Below, in pieces: positions 17,254 to 26,512 of a DNA stretch of 64,000 bases. The stretch lies in assembly GCA_947502835.1 (NCBI GenBank), contig CANNBJ010000005.1, positions 186,579 to 250,578 of the forward strand, in the 5' to 3' direction. The stretch is from Bdellovibrionales bacterium (GTDB lineage: Bacteria; Bdellovibrionota; UBA1018; CAIMNF01). The notes under the pieces are model-generated. The model saw nothing but the letters and a program-made list of their open reading frames with translations, was not told the origin of the DNA and made no database searches. A program made the position numbers and the translations under genes. The first letter of the stretch is position 1. The number at the start of each line of letters is the position of its first letter.

Positions 17254-18696
17254 ATGGTTTCAGACTCTCCCCCCTCTCCCTCCATTGTGATTCTTGCAGC
17301 AGGCCTTGGAAAAAGAATGTTCTCCACGCTGCCCAAAGTCCTGATTCCGGTCTGCGGTCGTCCCATGCTGTTCCAGATTCTCGACCGGATCTCCGAAGTT
17401 TCCCCGAGGTCCAGGGTTGCAATGGTTGTAGGACATCAGAAAGATCTCGTGATCGAACGCATTCGGGAGCAGGGATATCCCTTTCCTGTGTCTTTTGTGG
17501 AGCAGGCCGAACAAAAAGGCACGGGCCATGCAGTCAAGTGTGCCATGGATGCCGAGTGGGGCAAGGTTGCGGTGGATCGCAAGGAAACGGTTCTGGTCCT
17601 TCCGGGAGATCTCCCCCTCATGACGCCGGAACTTTTGAGGGAGATGCTCGAGCCCCTTAAGCGGGGGACCGCCATGAGGGTACTCACGGCAGTCCTGTCG
17701 GATCCCTTCGGATATGGAAGAATCGTCCGGAAGGGAAAAAAGGGCGGGCTCCTCCGCATCGTCGAGGAAAAAGATGCCACTCCCCGTGAAAAGCTCATTC
17801 AAGAGGTCGGAGTTTCCATTTACAGCTTCCAAGCGCAGTTTCTTGCGACGGGTGTTTCGCAATTGAAAAACCAGAATGCACAAAAAGAATATTATCTGAC
17901 CGATCTTGTGGCCTCGGCGGTCTCGAAAAAAAGAACCATCGAAACCCGCATTTGGGAGAGTCCGGAGGATGTGCGGGGGGTGAACAATCCTTTCGAGCTT
18001 TCCCTTGCGGCCGAAATCCTGAATGCCCGGGTGGTAAAGAAGCATGCCTTGAACGGGGTTCGCTTCATGGATTTGAAATCGTGCCGAATCGACCCGTTGG
18101 TCGAGATTGAACGTGATGTCATTGTCTATCCGGGAGTGGTGCTGGAAGGCCGGACGCGGATCGGCTCCGCCACCGTCGTCGGTCCCAATGTCCACTTGAA
18201 GAACATGACGATTGGTGCAGGCTGCGAAGTCAAGACCGGCACTGTTGGCGAGGATTCGAAGGTGGGGGATCAGGTGAAGCTCGGGCCCTATGCGCATCTT
18301 CGTCCGGGCAGTGAGGTGAAGAATGGCGCGAAAATCGGAAATTTCGTGGAGCTCAAGAAGTCCTCCATCGGAGAAGGGAGCTCCATTGCTCACCTCAGCT
18401 ATGTCGGAGATGCAGAGGTGGGGGCCAGGGTCAATATCGGGTGCGGATTCGTCACCTGCAATTATGACGGACGTGAAATCAACGGCTCACGCAAGCATAA
18501 AACGGTGATCGAGGATGATGTTTTCGTGGGAAGTGATTGCCAGGCGGTGGCGCCCGTTACCCTGAAAAGGGGAAGTTTCATCGCCTCAGGTTCCACCATC
18601 ACCGAAACGGTCGAGGCGGAGTCGCTCGCAATCGCCCGCGCGCGCCAGGTGAACAAACCGGGATACGCGAAAAAGCTGAAGCCCAAGGGATCGTGA
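17254..18696 (+). CDS. glmU: bifunctional UDP-N-acetylglucosamine pyrophosphorylase / glucosamine-1-phosphate acetyltransferase
   Basis: Makes UDP-GlcNAc for peptidoglycan and LPS: acetylation of glucosamine-1-P, then uridylylation. The 480 residues, read from the ATG at 17254, hold an N-terminal nucleotidyltransferase domain with the signature LAAGLGKRMFSTLPKVL and a C-terminal left-handed beta-helix. Acetyltransferase landmarks are GPYAHLRPGSEVKNGAKIGNF, LSYVGDAEVG and CNYDGREINGSRKHKT. It is about 25 residues longer than the E. coli enzyme (456). A GTG at 17239 is a possible alternative start. The helicase gene follows after 9 bp, so the two may be co-transcribed. Confidence 0.96.
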   Translation: MVSDSPPSPSIVILAAGLGKRMFSTLPKVLIPVCGRPMLFQILDRISEVSPRSRVAMVVGHQKDLVIERIREQGYPFPVSFVEQAEQKGTGHAVKCAMDAEWGKVAVDRKETVLVLPGDLPLMTPELLREMLEPLKRGTAMRVLTAVLSDPFGYGRIVRKGKKGGLLRIVEEKDATPREKLIQEVGVSIYSFQAQFLATGVSQLKNQNAQKEYYLTDLVASAVSKKRTIETRIWESPEDVRGVNNPFELSLAAEILNARVVKKHALNGVRFMDLKSCRIDPLVEIERDVIVYPGVVLEGRTRIGSATVVGPNVHLKNMTIGAGCEVKTGTVGEDSKVGDQVKLGPYAHLRPGSEVKNGAKIGNFVELKKSSIGEGSSIAHLSYVGDAEVGARVNIGCGFVTCNYDGREINGSRKHKTVIEDDVFVGSDCQAVAPVTLKRGSFIASGSTITETVEAESLAIARARQVNKPGYAKKLKPKGS

Positions 18697-18705
18697 CAGG
18701 AGCTT

Positions 18706-20826
18706 ATGGAGCGGGAACTCGATTTTGATTTCAGTTTCGACCTTGAGGCGATTGAACCCGAGCCGCGCTCACCGGGATCCGAACGATCCGTGCCGGATTT
18801 CGTGGATTCCCTGAACGCGCCCCAGAGGGAGGCGACTCTCCATACCGAGGGGCCGCTTCTCGTTCTCGCCGGAGCAGGTTCCGGAAAAACAAAGATGCTC
18901 ACCAGTCGGATCGCCTATCTCATCTCGAGCATGGGAGTCAGGCCATGGCAAATCCTTGCGGTGACCTTCACCAACAAGGCAGCAGGTGAGATGAGGGATC
19001 GTGTGTATGGAATCCTTGCAAAACAGGGAATCCAACGTCACGAAGTGCAGGGACCGCTGGATATCGGAACCTTTCATGCCATTTGCGCGCGCATTCTCCG
19101 GCGCGAGGCTGATCGCCTTCCATTCACCCAGCCCTTTGTGATTTTTGATGACAGTGACCAGCTTTCCCTCCTGAAGTCCATCGTGCGCAATCTCGGGATC
19201 GACGAGAAGATTCACTCACCGAAGAGCTTTCAATATGCGATCAATCGCTTCAAGTGCGACGCGATCGATTTCGACAATCCGCTTGCCAAAACCGGGCGGG
19301 GGATCGACCGGAAGCTGCCCGAGGTCTGGGCTGCCTACAACAAGGCCATGATTGAAAACAATGCGCTCGATTTCGGAGAAATGATCACCGCGACCTATCG
19401 GCTGTTGCGCGACCATCCTGATGTGCGTGAAAAGTACCAGAGGCGCTATCGGTACATTCACGTGGACGAGTATCAGGACACCAACCGTGCGCAGTACCTG
19501 CTTCTTTCCCTGCTTGCCAGTCCCTCTCTTGGAGGTCATGGAAACATCTGCGTGGTCGGGGACGAGGATCAGTCGATCTACGGGTGGCGGGGTGCGGATA
19601 TCAAGAACATTCTCGATTTCGAGAGGGAGTATCCCGGGGCTCACGTTGTGAAACTCGAGCAGAACTACCGATCCACCCAAGTCATCGTCGAGGCCGCCTC
19701 GAAGTTGATTGCGCACAATTCCCAGCGAAAGAACAAGACGCTTTTCAGCGAGCAGGAGGTGGGCGATCCGATTGTGCGGGTTCAGTGCCCGGATGATCGT
19801 TTCGAAGCCGAGATCGTCGTGAAGGAAATCAAGCGACTCACCCAGGAGCACCCCGAGCTGGCCCTGAATGAATTCGCAGTGTTTTATCGAACCCACGCGC
19901 AATCCCGCTTGGTCGAGGAATACCTGAGACAAGCGAAGCTTCCGTACAAGGTTGTGGGGGGGCTTCGGTTCTTTGATCGAAAGGAAATCAAGGATGTGAT
20001 GGCCTATCTCAGGCTCGTCTACAATCATTCGGATTCGATCTCGTTCAAACGGATCATCAATGTCCCTGCCCGCGGAATCGGCAAGACCACGCTCGACAAG
20101 CTTGAGTCTGCTTGGGGGCAGGAGGGTTCGCTTTGGAGTTTCTTTTCAAAGGAGCTTCAGGGAGGTGCCCTGTTCTCAGGCAAGACGCTCAAGAAGCTCC
20201 AGGATTTCAAGAAAATGGTCGAACGCTGGATCGATGCCCAGCCCGGAATGCTCGTATCCGAGCTCTATCACCGGATGCTCGATGACACGCGCTACGTTGA
20301 GGAACTGAAACAAGAGGGCTCTGACGAATCGCTCGAGCGAATCGACAACTTGGAAGAGTTCAATTCAGTGGTTCTCGAATTCGAAGAGCGGGAACTCGAG
20401 GGTCTCAGCAAGGAAGAGATTGAACGTCGCAAGCCCCTTCTGCTGGGGCGGTTCCTTGAGCAAACCACTCTTGCAGAGGCTCCGGATACAGACGGGGTAT
20501 CCGCGAGTGTGCAACTCATGACCTTCCATGCATGCAAGGGCCTTGAATTCCCTGTGGTGTTCATGCTCGGGGTCGAGGAGGGGCTGTTTCCCTCGGTTCA
20601 CGGGGAAGACACCGAGAAAGAGGCCTTGGAACTCGAAGAGGAAAGACGGCTTTGCTATGTGGGGATGACCCGAGCCCGGGAGCGCTTGTACATGTGCCAT
20701 GCATCCTTCCGAAGGGTGTGGGGCGATCTTCTTTATCAATATCCTGCCAGATTTTTTGATGAGATCCCGGGGCAGTATGTGGAAGTTCGCGATTACTCAA
20801 AGGCGGATTCCCGGTTCCGGGAATGA
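18706..20826 (+). CDS. ATP-dependent 3'-5' DNA helicase, UvrD/PcrA/Rep family
   Basis: Superfamily 1 helicase of 706 residues acting in repair and replication-fork rescue. The helicase core starts near residue 37 (LNAPQREA, Q motif), with Walker A AGAGSGKT at 55-62. Motif Ia is TFTNKAAGEM, motif II VDEYQDTN, motif III GDEDQSIYGWRGA, motif IV QNYRS, motif V TFHACKGLEFPVVF and motif VI YVGMTRARERL. An acidic 35-residue extension precedes the core. The C-terminus is short: the usual Tudor-like RNA-polymerase-binding tail of PcrA/UvrD is not evident. AGGAG precedes the ATG. Whether uvrD, pcrA or rep is the best symbol cannot be decided from this alone. Confidence 0.93.
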   Translation: MERELDFDFSFDLEAIEPEPRSPGSERSVPDFVDSLNAPQREATLHTEGPLLVLAGAGSGKTKMLTSRIAYLISSMGVRPWQILAVTFTNKAAGEMRDRVYGILAKQGIQRHEVQGPLDIGTFHAICARILRREADRLPFTQPFVIFDDSDQLSLLKSIVRNLGIDEKIHSPKSFQYAINRFKCDAIDFDNPLAKTGRGIDRKLPEVWAAYNKAMIENNALDFGEMITATYRLLRDHPDVREKYQRRYRYIHVDEYQDTNRAQYLLLSLLASPSLGGHGNICVVGDEDQSIYGWRGADIKNILDFEREYPGAHVVKLEQNYRSTQVIVEAASKLIAHNSQRKNKTLFSEQEVGDPIVRVQCPDDRFEAEIVVKEIKRLTQEHPELALNEFAVFYRTHAQSRLVEEYLRQAKLPYKVVGGLRFFDRKEIKDVMAYLRLVYNHSDSISFKRIINVPARGIGKTTLDKLESAWGQEGSLWSFFSKELQGGALFSGKTLKKLQDFKKMVERWIDAQPGMLVSELYHRMLDDTRYVEELKQEGSDESLERIDNLEEFNSVVLEFEERELEGLSKEEIERRKPLLLGRFLEQTTLAEAPDTDGVSASVQLMTFHACKGLEFPVVFMLGVEEGLFPSVHGEDTEKEALELEEERRLCYVGMTRARERLYMCHASFRRVWGDLLYQYPARFFDEIPGQYVEVRDYSKADSRFRE

Positions 20827-20849
20827 GTGGCGCCGGGGCGGAAGCAGAT

Positions 20850-21896
20850 TCAGAACGGTTTCCCCGCTGGATCGAACCGCAGGACCCGGCTTGAATTGTA
20901 CTCGGTGACATACACATTGCCCTTTGGGTCGAGCCGGATCACTCGGGGAACATTCAATCCTCGAAGAAAATCCTCACAGGACAGCGAGTTCCTCGCGAGC
21001 GAGCACTTCAGGATTCGATTTCCAAAATAATCCGAGACAAAGAGAGCAGAGCCCGAGGCGATTCCCACAGCCATGGTTCGTCCGTCCGGGAAGGAGTGGC
21101 TTCTGCAGTTGCTGACGCTTTCCGTGCACACCTGAAGAGATGTTGCGTTTGCCACATACACAGATCCCTCCGGCGAAACAGCCACGTCGAATCCACTCAA
21201 TGCCTTGTGGAGTGTGCATGCGGTTTTGGTTTCAGAGGTTCCGGTCTGGCAGACCGCTCCGGTTCCTTCTTCTCCTGTGATGTAGAGTCGGGTGCCGTTC
21301 GCGTTTGATGCGATTGCATACGGGGAAAATTCCAAGGAGGTCACCTGCCACTCAATCGTCTTCGCGGAGGGAGCGGAGACCTGGAGATGGAGGGATCTTG
21401 CATCATGATCGACGTAGGCGATGCGCGAGTCCGGAAGGATCGCGACACCGATCGCACTCGGCCGGGCGGGGGAGAGCCCGGCGGGAGTCCGCGAGATTTG
21501 CGTCAAGGTTGAACAGTGGCCATTGGCATTCATGCAAAGGACAAGAGGACCCTGATAGGAGGCAATCGCAACATTGCGATTTGCATCCACCGAGAGGCCG
21601 AAGGGGCGTCCCGGTTGGAAGAGCGGGTTTCCGTGCGAATCTCTTTCGATGGGAAACTTGAGCGCTTGCGATTCCAAGGCGGGTTCCACGTCAGAGCCGC
21701 CGGATTCGTTGGCAGGATCCAGATCATCGGTGGGGGACGGAATGGTGTTCGTGTGCAAGACGGGGGAGGGAGAGGGAGCGACAGTGCGACCGCAATTCTG
21801 AAAGACGGTGAAGATTCCCAAAACCACCACCAGAGTCTGAAACAATGGAGCGTTTCTTCGAGAGTGAACCCAAATTTTCAATACTTTCCTTTTCAT
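20850..21896 (-). CDS. NHL/SMP-30-like beta-propeller lipoprotein
   Basis: Predicted lipoprotein of 348 residues. A positively charged start and hydrophobic segment end in VFQNCGR, a QNC-type lipobox used by predatory delta-proteobacteria-like lineages but looser than the classical LAGC. After a Pro/Ser-rich linker comes a series of about 45-residue repeats with ending motifs such as GNVYVTEYNSSRVLRFD and GSVYVANATSL, typical of NHL or SMP-30-type propellers. The function is unknown; such domains bind ligands or partner proteins at the cell envelope. It converges with the helicase gene and shares direction with the LspA-HAMP gene, which could process its lipobox. Confidence 0.72.
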   Translation of the reverse strand: MKRKVLKIWVHSRRNAPLFQTLVVVLGIFTVFQNCGRTVAPSPSPVLHTNTIPSPTDDLDPANESGGSDVEPALESQALKFPIERDSHGNPLFQPGRPFGLSVDANRNVAIASYQGPLVLCMNANGHCSTLTQISRTPAGLSPARPSAIGVAILPDSRIAYVDHDARSLHLQVSAPSAKTIEWQVTSLEFSPYAIASNANGTRLYITGEEGTGAVCQTGTSETKTACTLHKALSGFDVAVSPEGSVYVANATSLQVCTESVSNCRSHSFPDGRTMAVGIASGSALFVSDYFGNRILKCSLARNSLSCEDFLRGLNVPRVIRLDPKGNVYVTEYNSSRVLRFDPAGKPF

Positions 21897-21946
21897 CCAA
21901 AGCCTTCCCTTCCGAGCCTATCGGCAGCGCAGGATAAAACTTGAGC

Positions 21947-22828
21947 TTAAAGGTCGGATTGGAGGATTTTGCGAAGTTTTTCTGCCAGTTCCTCGAGTTC
22001 CTTGTGTTCGTCGGACTTTCGGAGAACGAGTCTTTGCTCGGAGCTCTCGGAGAGGCCATTCACGAACTTCCTGAAGGCATGGATCGGGCCTGCGATCCGG
22101 TGGGAGAATACGATCGACAGGAAAAAAGTCACAGACAGGAAAAGCAAAAGGAGGGGTGAGATTCCGATCAAATACGCAAGCCCCGCATCACGGGTGTCTT
22201 GATGAAGCACGTGAGTGAGAAAGGTGAATGAGAATATGGTCAGAACCAGAAATGCAAAGAAGACGATCGACGTCGTGAAGATTGCAATCCGCAATTGAAG
22301 GCCCCGATTGATGAGAAGTGTTTTCCGGCTTGAGTCCGGGTGCCAGATGAGATCCCGGTCGCGGATCAGGGAGAAGACGGTAAGCGAGGTCGCAATCCAC
22401 ATCATGCCATCCGCAAGATTGAAATAGACGAGATCTGCACCCATCCGAAGGCAGATGAAATCAATCGCACCCCCGAGAAGGGTTCGGTCAATGGAGTTTC
22501 CGGCGATGGAAGCAAGAAGAAGGGTCAGCGAAAAACGAAGCATCTTCAAAGGATTGCTGAGCAGGTTTTGAATGATGAAGTAGGCGAAGGCCAAGAGAGC
22601 AAAAAGAGAAGTCGTGAATACCACTCGCGCCATGACCGATACATCGCTCAGGGTCTGGAAAATGAATCCTGGATTCCGGTGGGCCTCGAAAAACACAAAA
22701 GAGGGAAGAGATGAATTCAATATGGAGAGGGATTCGACCGAGTGCTTTGAGACCTGATCCAGTGTGATACAGCCGAAAAAAATGGCAATTTTCAGGATGA
22801 ATTCGCGGTTGATTCTCATTCCAGACAA
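21947..22828 (-). CDS. signal peptidase II fused to a membrane-HAMP module
   Basis: Lipoprotein signal peptidase domain (about residues 10-170) with the expected motifs: LDQVSK near residue 23, NPGFIF at 52, AGNSIDRTLLGGAIDF with catalytic D123, and FNLADG with catalytic D140. A normal LspA stops near 165 residues, but this protein continues to 293. The extension has two more hydrophobic segments (about 180-205 and 215-245) and a HAMP-like helix pair (SHRIAGPIHAF to ELAEKLRKIL). The catalytic aspartates are intact, so it should be an active inner-membrane aspartyl protease. The HAMP tail may transmit a signal or mediate dimerisation, which is inference. Alternative start: ATG at 22819. Confidence 0.82.
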   Translation of the reverse strand: MSGMRINREFILKIAIFFGCITLDQVSKHSVESLSILNSSLPSFVFFEAHRNPGFIFQTLSDVSVMARVVFTTSLFALLAFAYFIIQNLLSNPLKMLRFSLTLLLASIAGNSIDRTLLGGAIDFICLRMGADLVYFNLADGMMWIATSLTVFSLIRDRDLIWHPDSSRKTLLINRGLQLRIAIFTTSIVFFAFLVLTIFSFTFLTHVLHQDTRDAGLAYLIGISPLLLLFLSVTFFLSIVFSHRIAGPIHAFRKFVNGLSESSEQRLVLRKSDEHKELEELAEKLRKILQSDL

Positions 22829-22883
22829 AACAATTTTTTCTTTTCGCGGGCCACATCGCAGCCGGGAAAGCCCTTTGAACTAG

Positions 22884-22912
22884 GATCTATCGGGATTGAC
22901 CTTCAAAGTCAA
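22884..22912 (-). promoter_or_regulatory. candidate sigma-70 promoter for the LspA-HAMP gene
   Basis: On the minus strand TTGACT (22912-22907) and TAGATC (22889-22884) are spaced by 17 bp. They lie about 55-85 bp upstream of the start codon, in the 91-bp gap after the prepilin gene. The same TTGACT / TAGAT pair precedes the gene at 3053. Confidence 0.4.
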
Positions 22913-22919
22913 CCAAGCG

Positions 22920-23750
22920 CTATGGAGCCGCGCTCAAATCCAAGGGGTGAGCTGCGGTTCCCAGGAGCAAAAGAGTGTGAGGCTGATCAACGGTCACAAG
23001 ATAAGGTCCATAAGTCACACTCGCCGCGGTTTTCGTCGGGAGAAAGAGTGTGACGGACCGAATCCCCGGCGGAACCTTCTCGAAGAGAAATGCCCCCGCA
23101 TCGGAGGACTCGATGGTGTAGGACTTGGTGCCGACGTCTCCCGTTGCCGGATCCGGAAGGTTGAGCTCCACCTCAAGGGATCCGCTCCAGGGGTTTCCCT
23201 GATCGAGGATCAGGCCATGGAGATTGTATTTCTGTCGGAGAAGAGGAATGGTGAGTGTGATGTCGGAATTCAATCCAAACCCCCCGGCCGCCTGATCCGC
23301 TCCATAGCTTGTGAGAGTGGCAGGATCCGAATCCGGATCGTAGACATAGGAGTTTCCCCACGCATCCTTGGAGTAATCCACTCCCCCCGCGCCTTGATCG
23401 AACAGGTAGGGTCCATTCCATCCGGTTCCCATGCGAAATTCAGGAGTGATCTTCCACGCATTCAGGTCGTTTGGTTGTTGCCAAAGTGCGCTCAGCCCGT
23501 GCGCCGTGGTCGGGATGGATCCAAGATCGCCAAGGTATCCAAAGGAAACCTTGGTGGAACTCGAAAGTTTCTCACCGAGCAGGGCACCCCTGATTGTCAT
23601 CATTTGGGCCAGAGTGCGGTCGTATTTGGCCTGATCGAGCGAGTCCCCGATCGGAACCAGCGAAAGAGTCGCGAGGATTCCAATCAAACCCACCACCATC
23701 AACGTCTCAATCAGGGTAAATCCGCGGCTTCCACGCATCAATGCCAGCAT
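22920..23750 (-). CDS. prepilin-like protein with extra C-terminal beta domain
   Basis: Type IV prepilin or pseudopilin of 276 residues from the ATG at 23750. The leader ends at Gly before FTLIETLMVVGLIGIL, the N-methylation and processing site with Glu at +5. A GspG-like middle contains TGWNGPYL and DAWGNSYVYDPDSD. The last 90 or so residues form a second beta-rich segment (LHGLILDQGNPWSG to PPGIRSVTLFLP) resembling a carboxypeptidase-regulatory or Ig-like module. The gene at 35790 has the same two-part layout and is a paralogue. It diverges from the MshN-like gene, so it flanks the pilus locus on its left side. Confidence 0.8.
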   Translation of the reverse strand: MLALMRGSRGFTLIETLMVVGLIGILATLSLVPIGDSLDQAKYDRTLAQMMTIRGALLGEKLSSSTKVSFGYLGDLGSIPTTAHGLSALWQQPNDLNAWKITPEFRMGTGWNGPYLFDQGAGGVDYSKDAWGNSYVYDPDSDPATLTSYGADQAAGGFGLNSDITLTIPLLRQKYNLHGLILDQGNPWSGSLEVELNLPDPATGDVGTKSYTIESSDAGAFLFEKVPPGIRSVTLFLPTKTAASVTYGPYLVTVDQPHTLLLLGTAAHPLDLSAAP

Positions 23751-23833
23751 ACCAGACCTGTGGCGGGTGTGACACATGGTCAAAAGAGCTCAAGATTCTG
23801 ACGCGAGCGCCGAAAAGCTATCAGGGAAGGCGC

Positions 23834-24745
23834 ATGAGCAAGGTTCTGAAACAGCTTTTCAAAGACGAGTGGGAGAGTTCGGGGAAGAAGTCCTCGCACT
23901 TGCGCCTCGTTCCGCCTCCACCCCCTCCCCCGGATTTTGGCCGTCTTCACCTCAAACCCGTGAAAATGCCGAAGGTCAAGAAGACCAGGCTTTATGTTTT
24001 GTTCAGTGTTTTTTTATGCGTTTCCGCCTATTCGTACTGGCTGATTACCGAGGGAAGACGTCTGGATCGGGCGGTGACTTATCAGAGGAAGGTGATTCCA
24101 AAGCGTTCCGTGATCCAAGGGGTGAGGCCCGCACGCACCGAGCCCATGGTCGAAATGGACGAGGAGAAGGAGATCTCCGAGGCTTCGCTCAAATTGAATC
24201 GCGAGGGAATGGAGCTTTTCAAGAATCAAAAATTCGCCGAGGCTGCCACGCTGTTTGCCCGCTCTGCAGAGATCGACCCCCTGAACCCTCTCTCGCTCAT
24301 CAATCTCGGGATGGCAAAGGCGCGATCAAGAGAGCTGAAGGAAGCAAAAGAGATTCTCACCAAGGCCGGAAAACTCCTTGGTTCCGCCTCTCCCCTTGCC
24401 GGCTCCCCGAAGCTCGAGGTCGTGTACAACAACATCGGCTCAATCGATCTTGAGGAGAAGAGTTTTGGACCCGCGATCCTGTATTTTCAGAAAGCGATTC
24501 AGCTCAATCCCGAGTATATCGATGCACGTCTCAACCTTGCCAAGGCACTGGAGCTCGCGGGGCGTCCCGTCGACGCAGCCCGGGAGTACCAGGAGTTTAT
24601 CGACAATGGCCGTTTGAATCCGGCCTTGAAGCCGGCAATTCAGAAACGCCTCGCGAAACTGAATGCATTCTTGGGTTACCTCAAGGAGGAAGAGGCGGCG
24701 ATCAAGGCCGAAAAGGAACTTCTTGAGACTGACGATCTGGAGTGA
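23834..24745 (+). CDS. TPR-repeat membrane protein, MshN-like
   Basis: 303 residues from the ATG at 23834, with an AGGGAAGG ribosome site. A short basic cytoplasmic N-terminus contains seven consecutive prolines (about 38-44). One transmembrane helix follows (about 61-80), then a periplasmic part with tetratricopeptide repeats (about 120-275; clear units at AEAATLFARSAEIDPLNP and GPAILYFQKAIQLNPEY). The topology and neighbourhood match MshN, the TPR protein of MSHA pilus operons, though sequence likeness outside the TPRs cannot be judged. It is convergent with the assembly ATPase gene. Confidence 0.7.
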   Translation: MSKVLKQLFKDEWESSGKKSSHLRLVPPPPPPPDFGRLHLKPVKMPKVKKTRLYVLFSVFLCVSAYSYWLITEGRRLDRAVTYQRKVIPKRSVIQGVRPARTEPMVEMDEEKEISEASLKLNREGMELFKNQKFAEAATLFARSAEIDPLNPLSLINLGMAKARSRELKEAKEILTKAGKLLGSASPLAGSPKLEVVYNNIGSIDLEEKSFGPAILYFQKAIQLNPEYIDARLNLAKALELAGRPVDAAREYQEFIDNGRLNPALKPAIQKRLAKLNAFLGYLKEEEAAIKAEKELLETDDLE

Positions 24746-24761
24746 TCCGGGACCTCCCGGA
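24746..24761. other. small hairpin between convergent genes
   Basis: TCCGGG and CCCGGA form a perfect 6-bp stem with a 4-base loop (ACCT) directly between the convergent TPR and ATPase stops. No T-tract follows on either strand, so a role in termination is only possible. Confidence 0.3.
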
Positions 24762-24763
24762 AT

Positions 24764-26512
24764 CTAGAGGGTTGCCTTCAGGACCTCTTCAATTGAAGTG
24801 ATTCCCGCAACAATCTTTGCAACCCCGTCCTGACGCATACTGATGAATCCGTTTTCCATGAGATGCTGGAGAATCTCGCTCTCCGGCTTTCTTTCAATGA
24901 ATGCGCGGCGTACAACATCATCGACGCGCATCAACTCAAAAAGAGCGATCCGGTTTTGATATCCGGAATGAAGGCATTTTTCACACCCGACAGGTTCGTA
25001 AACTGGTGTCCCGGCCTTCAGGAAGCGGGTTCCGAGGATCTTCGCATCGGCTTCCGAGAGAGGCACCCGCTTTCGACAGTGCACGCACAGGACACGCACA
25101 AGTCGTTGCGCAAGAATCGCACTCAAGCCGGACGCAAGCAGAAAGGGTTCCACGCCCATGTCCATCAAGCGGGTGGGTGTGCTGACTGCATCATTCGTAT
25201 GGATCGTGCTCAGGACCAGGTGACCGGTCAGGGCGGCGCGAATCGCAAGATCGGCAGTCTCCTGGTCCCTGACTTCCCCGATCATCACAATGTCCGGATC
25301 TTGTCGCAGGATGTTCCGGAGAAGTCCGGCAAAGGAAAGGCCAGCCTTTTCGTTCACCTGAACTTGGTTGATTACGTCGAATTTGAACTCGATCGGATCC
25401 TCCACAGTGATGATATTCTTTTCGATCGCATTGATCTGATTGAGCATCGAGTACAGGGTGGTTGTCTTTCCGCTTCCCGTGGGACCTGTGATGAAAATGA
25501 TTCCGTGCGGACGTTGCAGAAGAGTCTGCACTTCCCCTTCGATTTCCGGACTCATCCCGATCTGGGAAAGATTTCCCTTCATTTTCTCCTTGTCGAGAAG
25601 ACGAAGTACCAGTTTCTCCCCGTAGGCTGTCGGCAAGGTCGAAACCCGGATGTCAACGGGCCTCGTACCCCCGGAATGGTGGAATCCGCCATCTTGGGGT
25701 TGCCTTCGCTCGGAAATGTCGAGATTGGAGAGCACCTTGATCCGTGATGCGACGCTTTGATGCAACTCGGGCGGGTAGGAGTACAGCTCGTGGAGGATCC
25801 CGTCGATCCTCCCGCGAACGCGAACCTTCTCCTCCGCGGGATCAATGTGGATGTCGCTTGCACGATCCATCAAGGCGCGGCCGATGAACTTGTTCACGAG
25901 GGATTCGATCGAGGGGGCCGAATCCTTATAGGGTCCGACAACCGCAGTCAGGCTCAGAGATGTTTTTTTGCGGGATTGCTTCTTGGAGAGATGTTTTACG
26001 ATCTTGTCCACCGAATGCTCGTCGTTGTAGATCCGGCCCACTGCATTCTCGATTTGCGATTTCGGACTGATTCTCAGCTCGATTTGACCCGGAAGAATGC
26101 TCTTCAGGTTCTCGAGTTTCAAGAATTGGATCGGATCATGGGAGGTGAGGGTCATCACTCCGTCCTCGAAACTCACGGGTAGAAGTGAAAAGTTCCTCGC
26201 CATGCGTTCCGGAAGATGCCTTGAAAGATCGGAGTCCAAAGGGACTCCCTCGAGATTCAGGTAGGGGATTTCGTATTGGGCTGAAAGAGCCTGTGCAACT
26301 TGGTCCTCCGAGAGCAGCCCCTCGGCCAGGAGAAGGTCCCCAAGGCGCATTCGTTTTTCAGCACTTCTTTCCAGGGCAGAGTCAATCTGTTCCTGATTCA
26401 GGAACTTCAAATCGTGCAAGACTTCACCGAATTTTCGGTGGGTGCTGAGTGAGAATGATTTTTTCTCTGCGGGACTCCCCATGTTGGAAGTATCGGAATT
26501 CATCGGGAACAT
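24764..26512 (-). CDS. mshE: pilus assembly/extension ATPase, PilB/MshE/GspE family
   Basis: Hexameric cytoplasmic ATPase that powers pilin polymerisation. The 582 residues begin with an MshEN/GspE N-terminal domain (about 20-170, LGDLLLAEGLLSEDQVAQAL). The ATPase core follows with Walker A GPTGSGKT at 343-350, an Asp box around EDPIEF, Walker B DPDIVMIGEVRD and His-box STIHTNDA. Two CxxC pairs (CVHC and CEKC) form the zinc-binding element of extension ATPases. The Glu in the Walker B region is intact. It is the mshE symbol by context (MSHA-type neighbours); pilB is equally defensible by sequence. It diverges from the pilin gene at 26688. Confidence 0.92.
   Translation of the reverse strand: MFPMNSDTSNMGSPAEKKSFSLSTHRKFGEVLHDLKFLNQEQIDSALERSAEKRMRLGDLLLAEGLLSEDQVAQALSAQYEIPYLNLEGVPLDSDLSRHLPERMARNFSLLPVSFEDGVMTLTSHDPIQFLKLENLKSILPGQIELRISPKSQIENAVGRIYNDEHSVDKIVKHLSKKQSRKKTSLSLTAVVGPYKDSAPSIESLVNKFIGRALMDRASDIHIDPAEEKVRVRGRIDGILHELYSYPPELHQSVASRIKVLSNLDISERRQPQDGGFHHSGGTRPVDIRVSTLPTAYGEKLVLRLLDKEKMKGNLSQIGMSPEIEGEVQTLLQRPHGIIFITGPTGSGKTTTLYSMLNQINAIEKNIITVEDPIEFKFDVINQVQVNEKAGLSFAGLLRNILRQDPDIVMIGEVRDQETADLAIRAALTGHLVLSTIHTNDAVSTPTRLMDMGVEPFLLASGLSAILAQRLVRVLCVHCRKRVPLSEADAKILGTRFLKAGTPVYEPVGCEKCLHSGYQNRIALFELMRVDDVVRRAFIERKPESEILQHLMENGFISMRQDGVAKIVAGITSIEEVLKATL

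Noticed and set aside
17260..18393. Long minus-strand frame opposite glmU
   Set aside because: GlmU domains cover the same DNA end to end, and the antisense product has no features.
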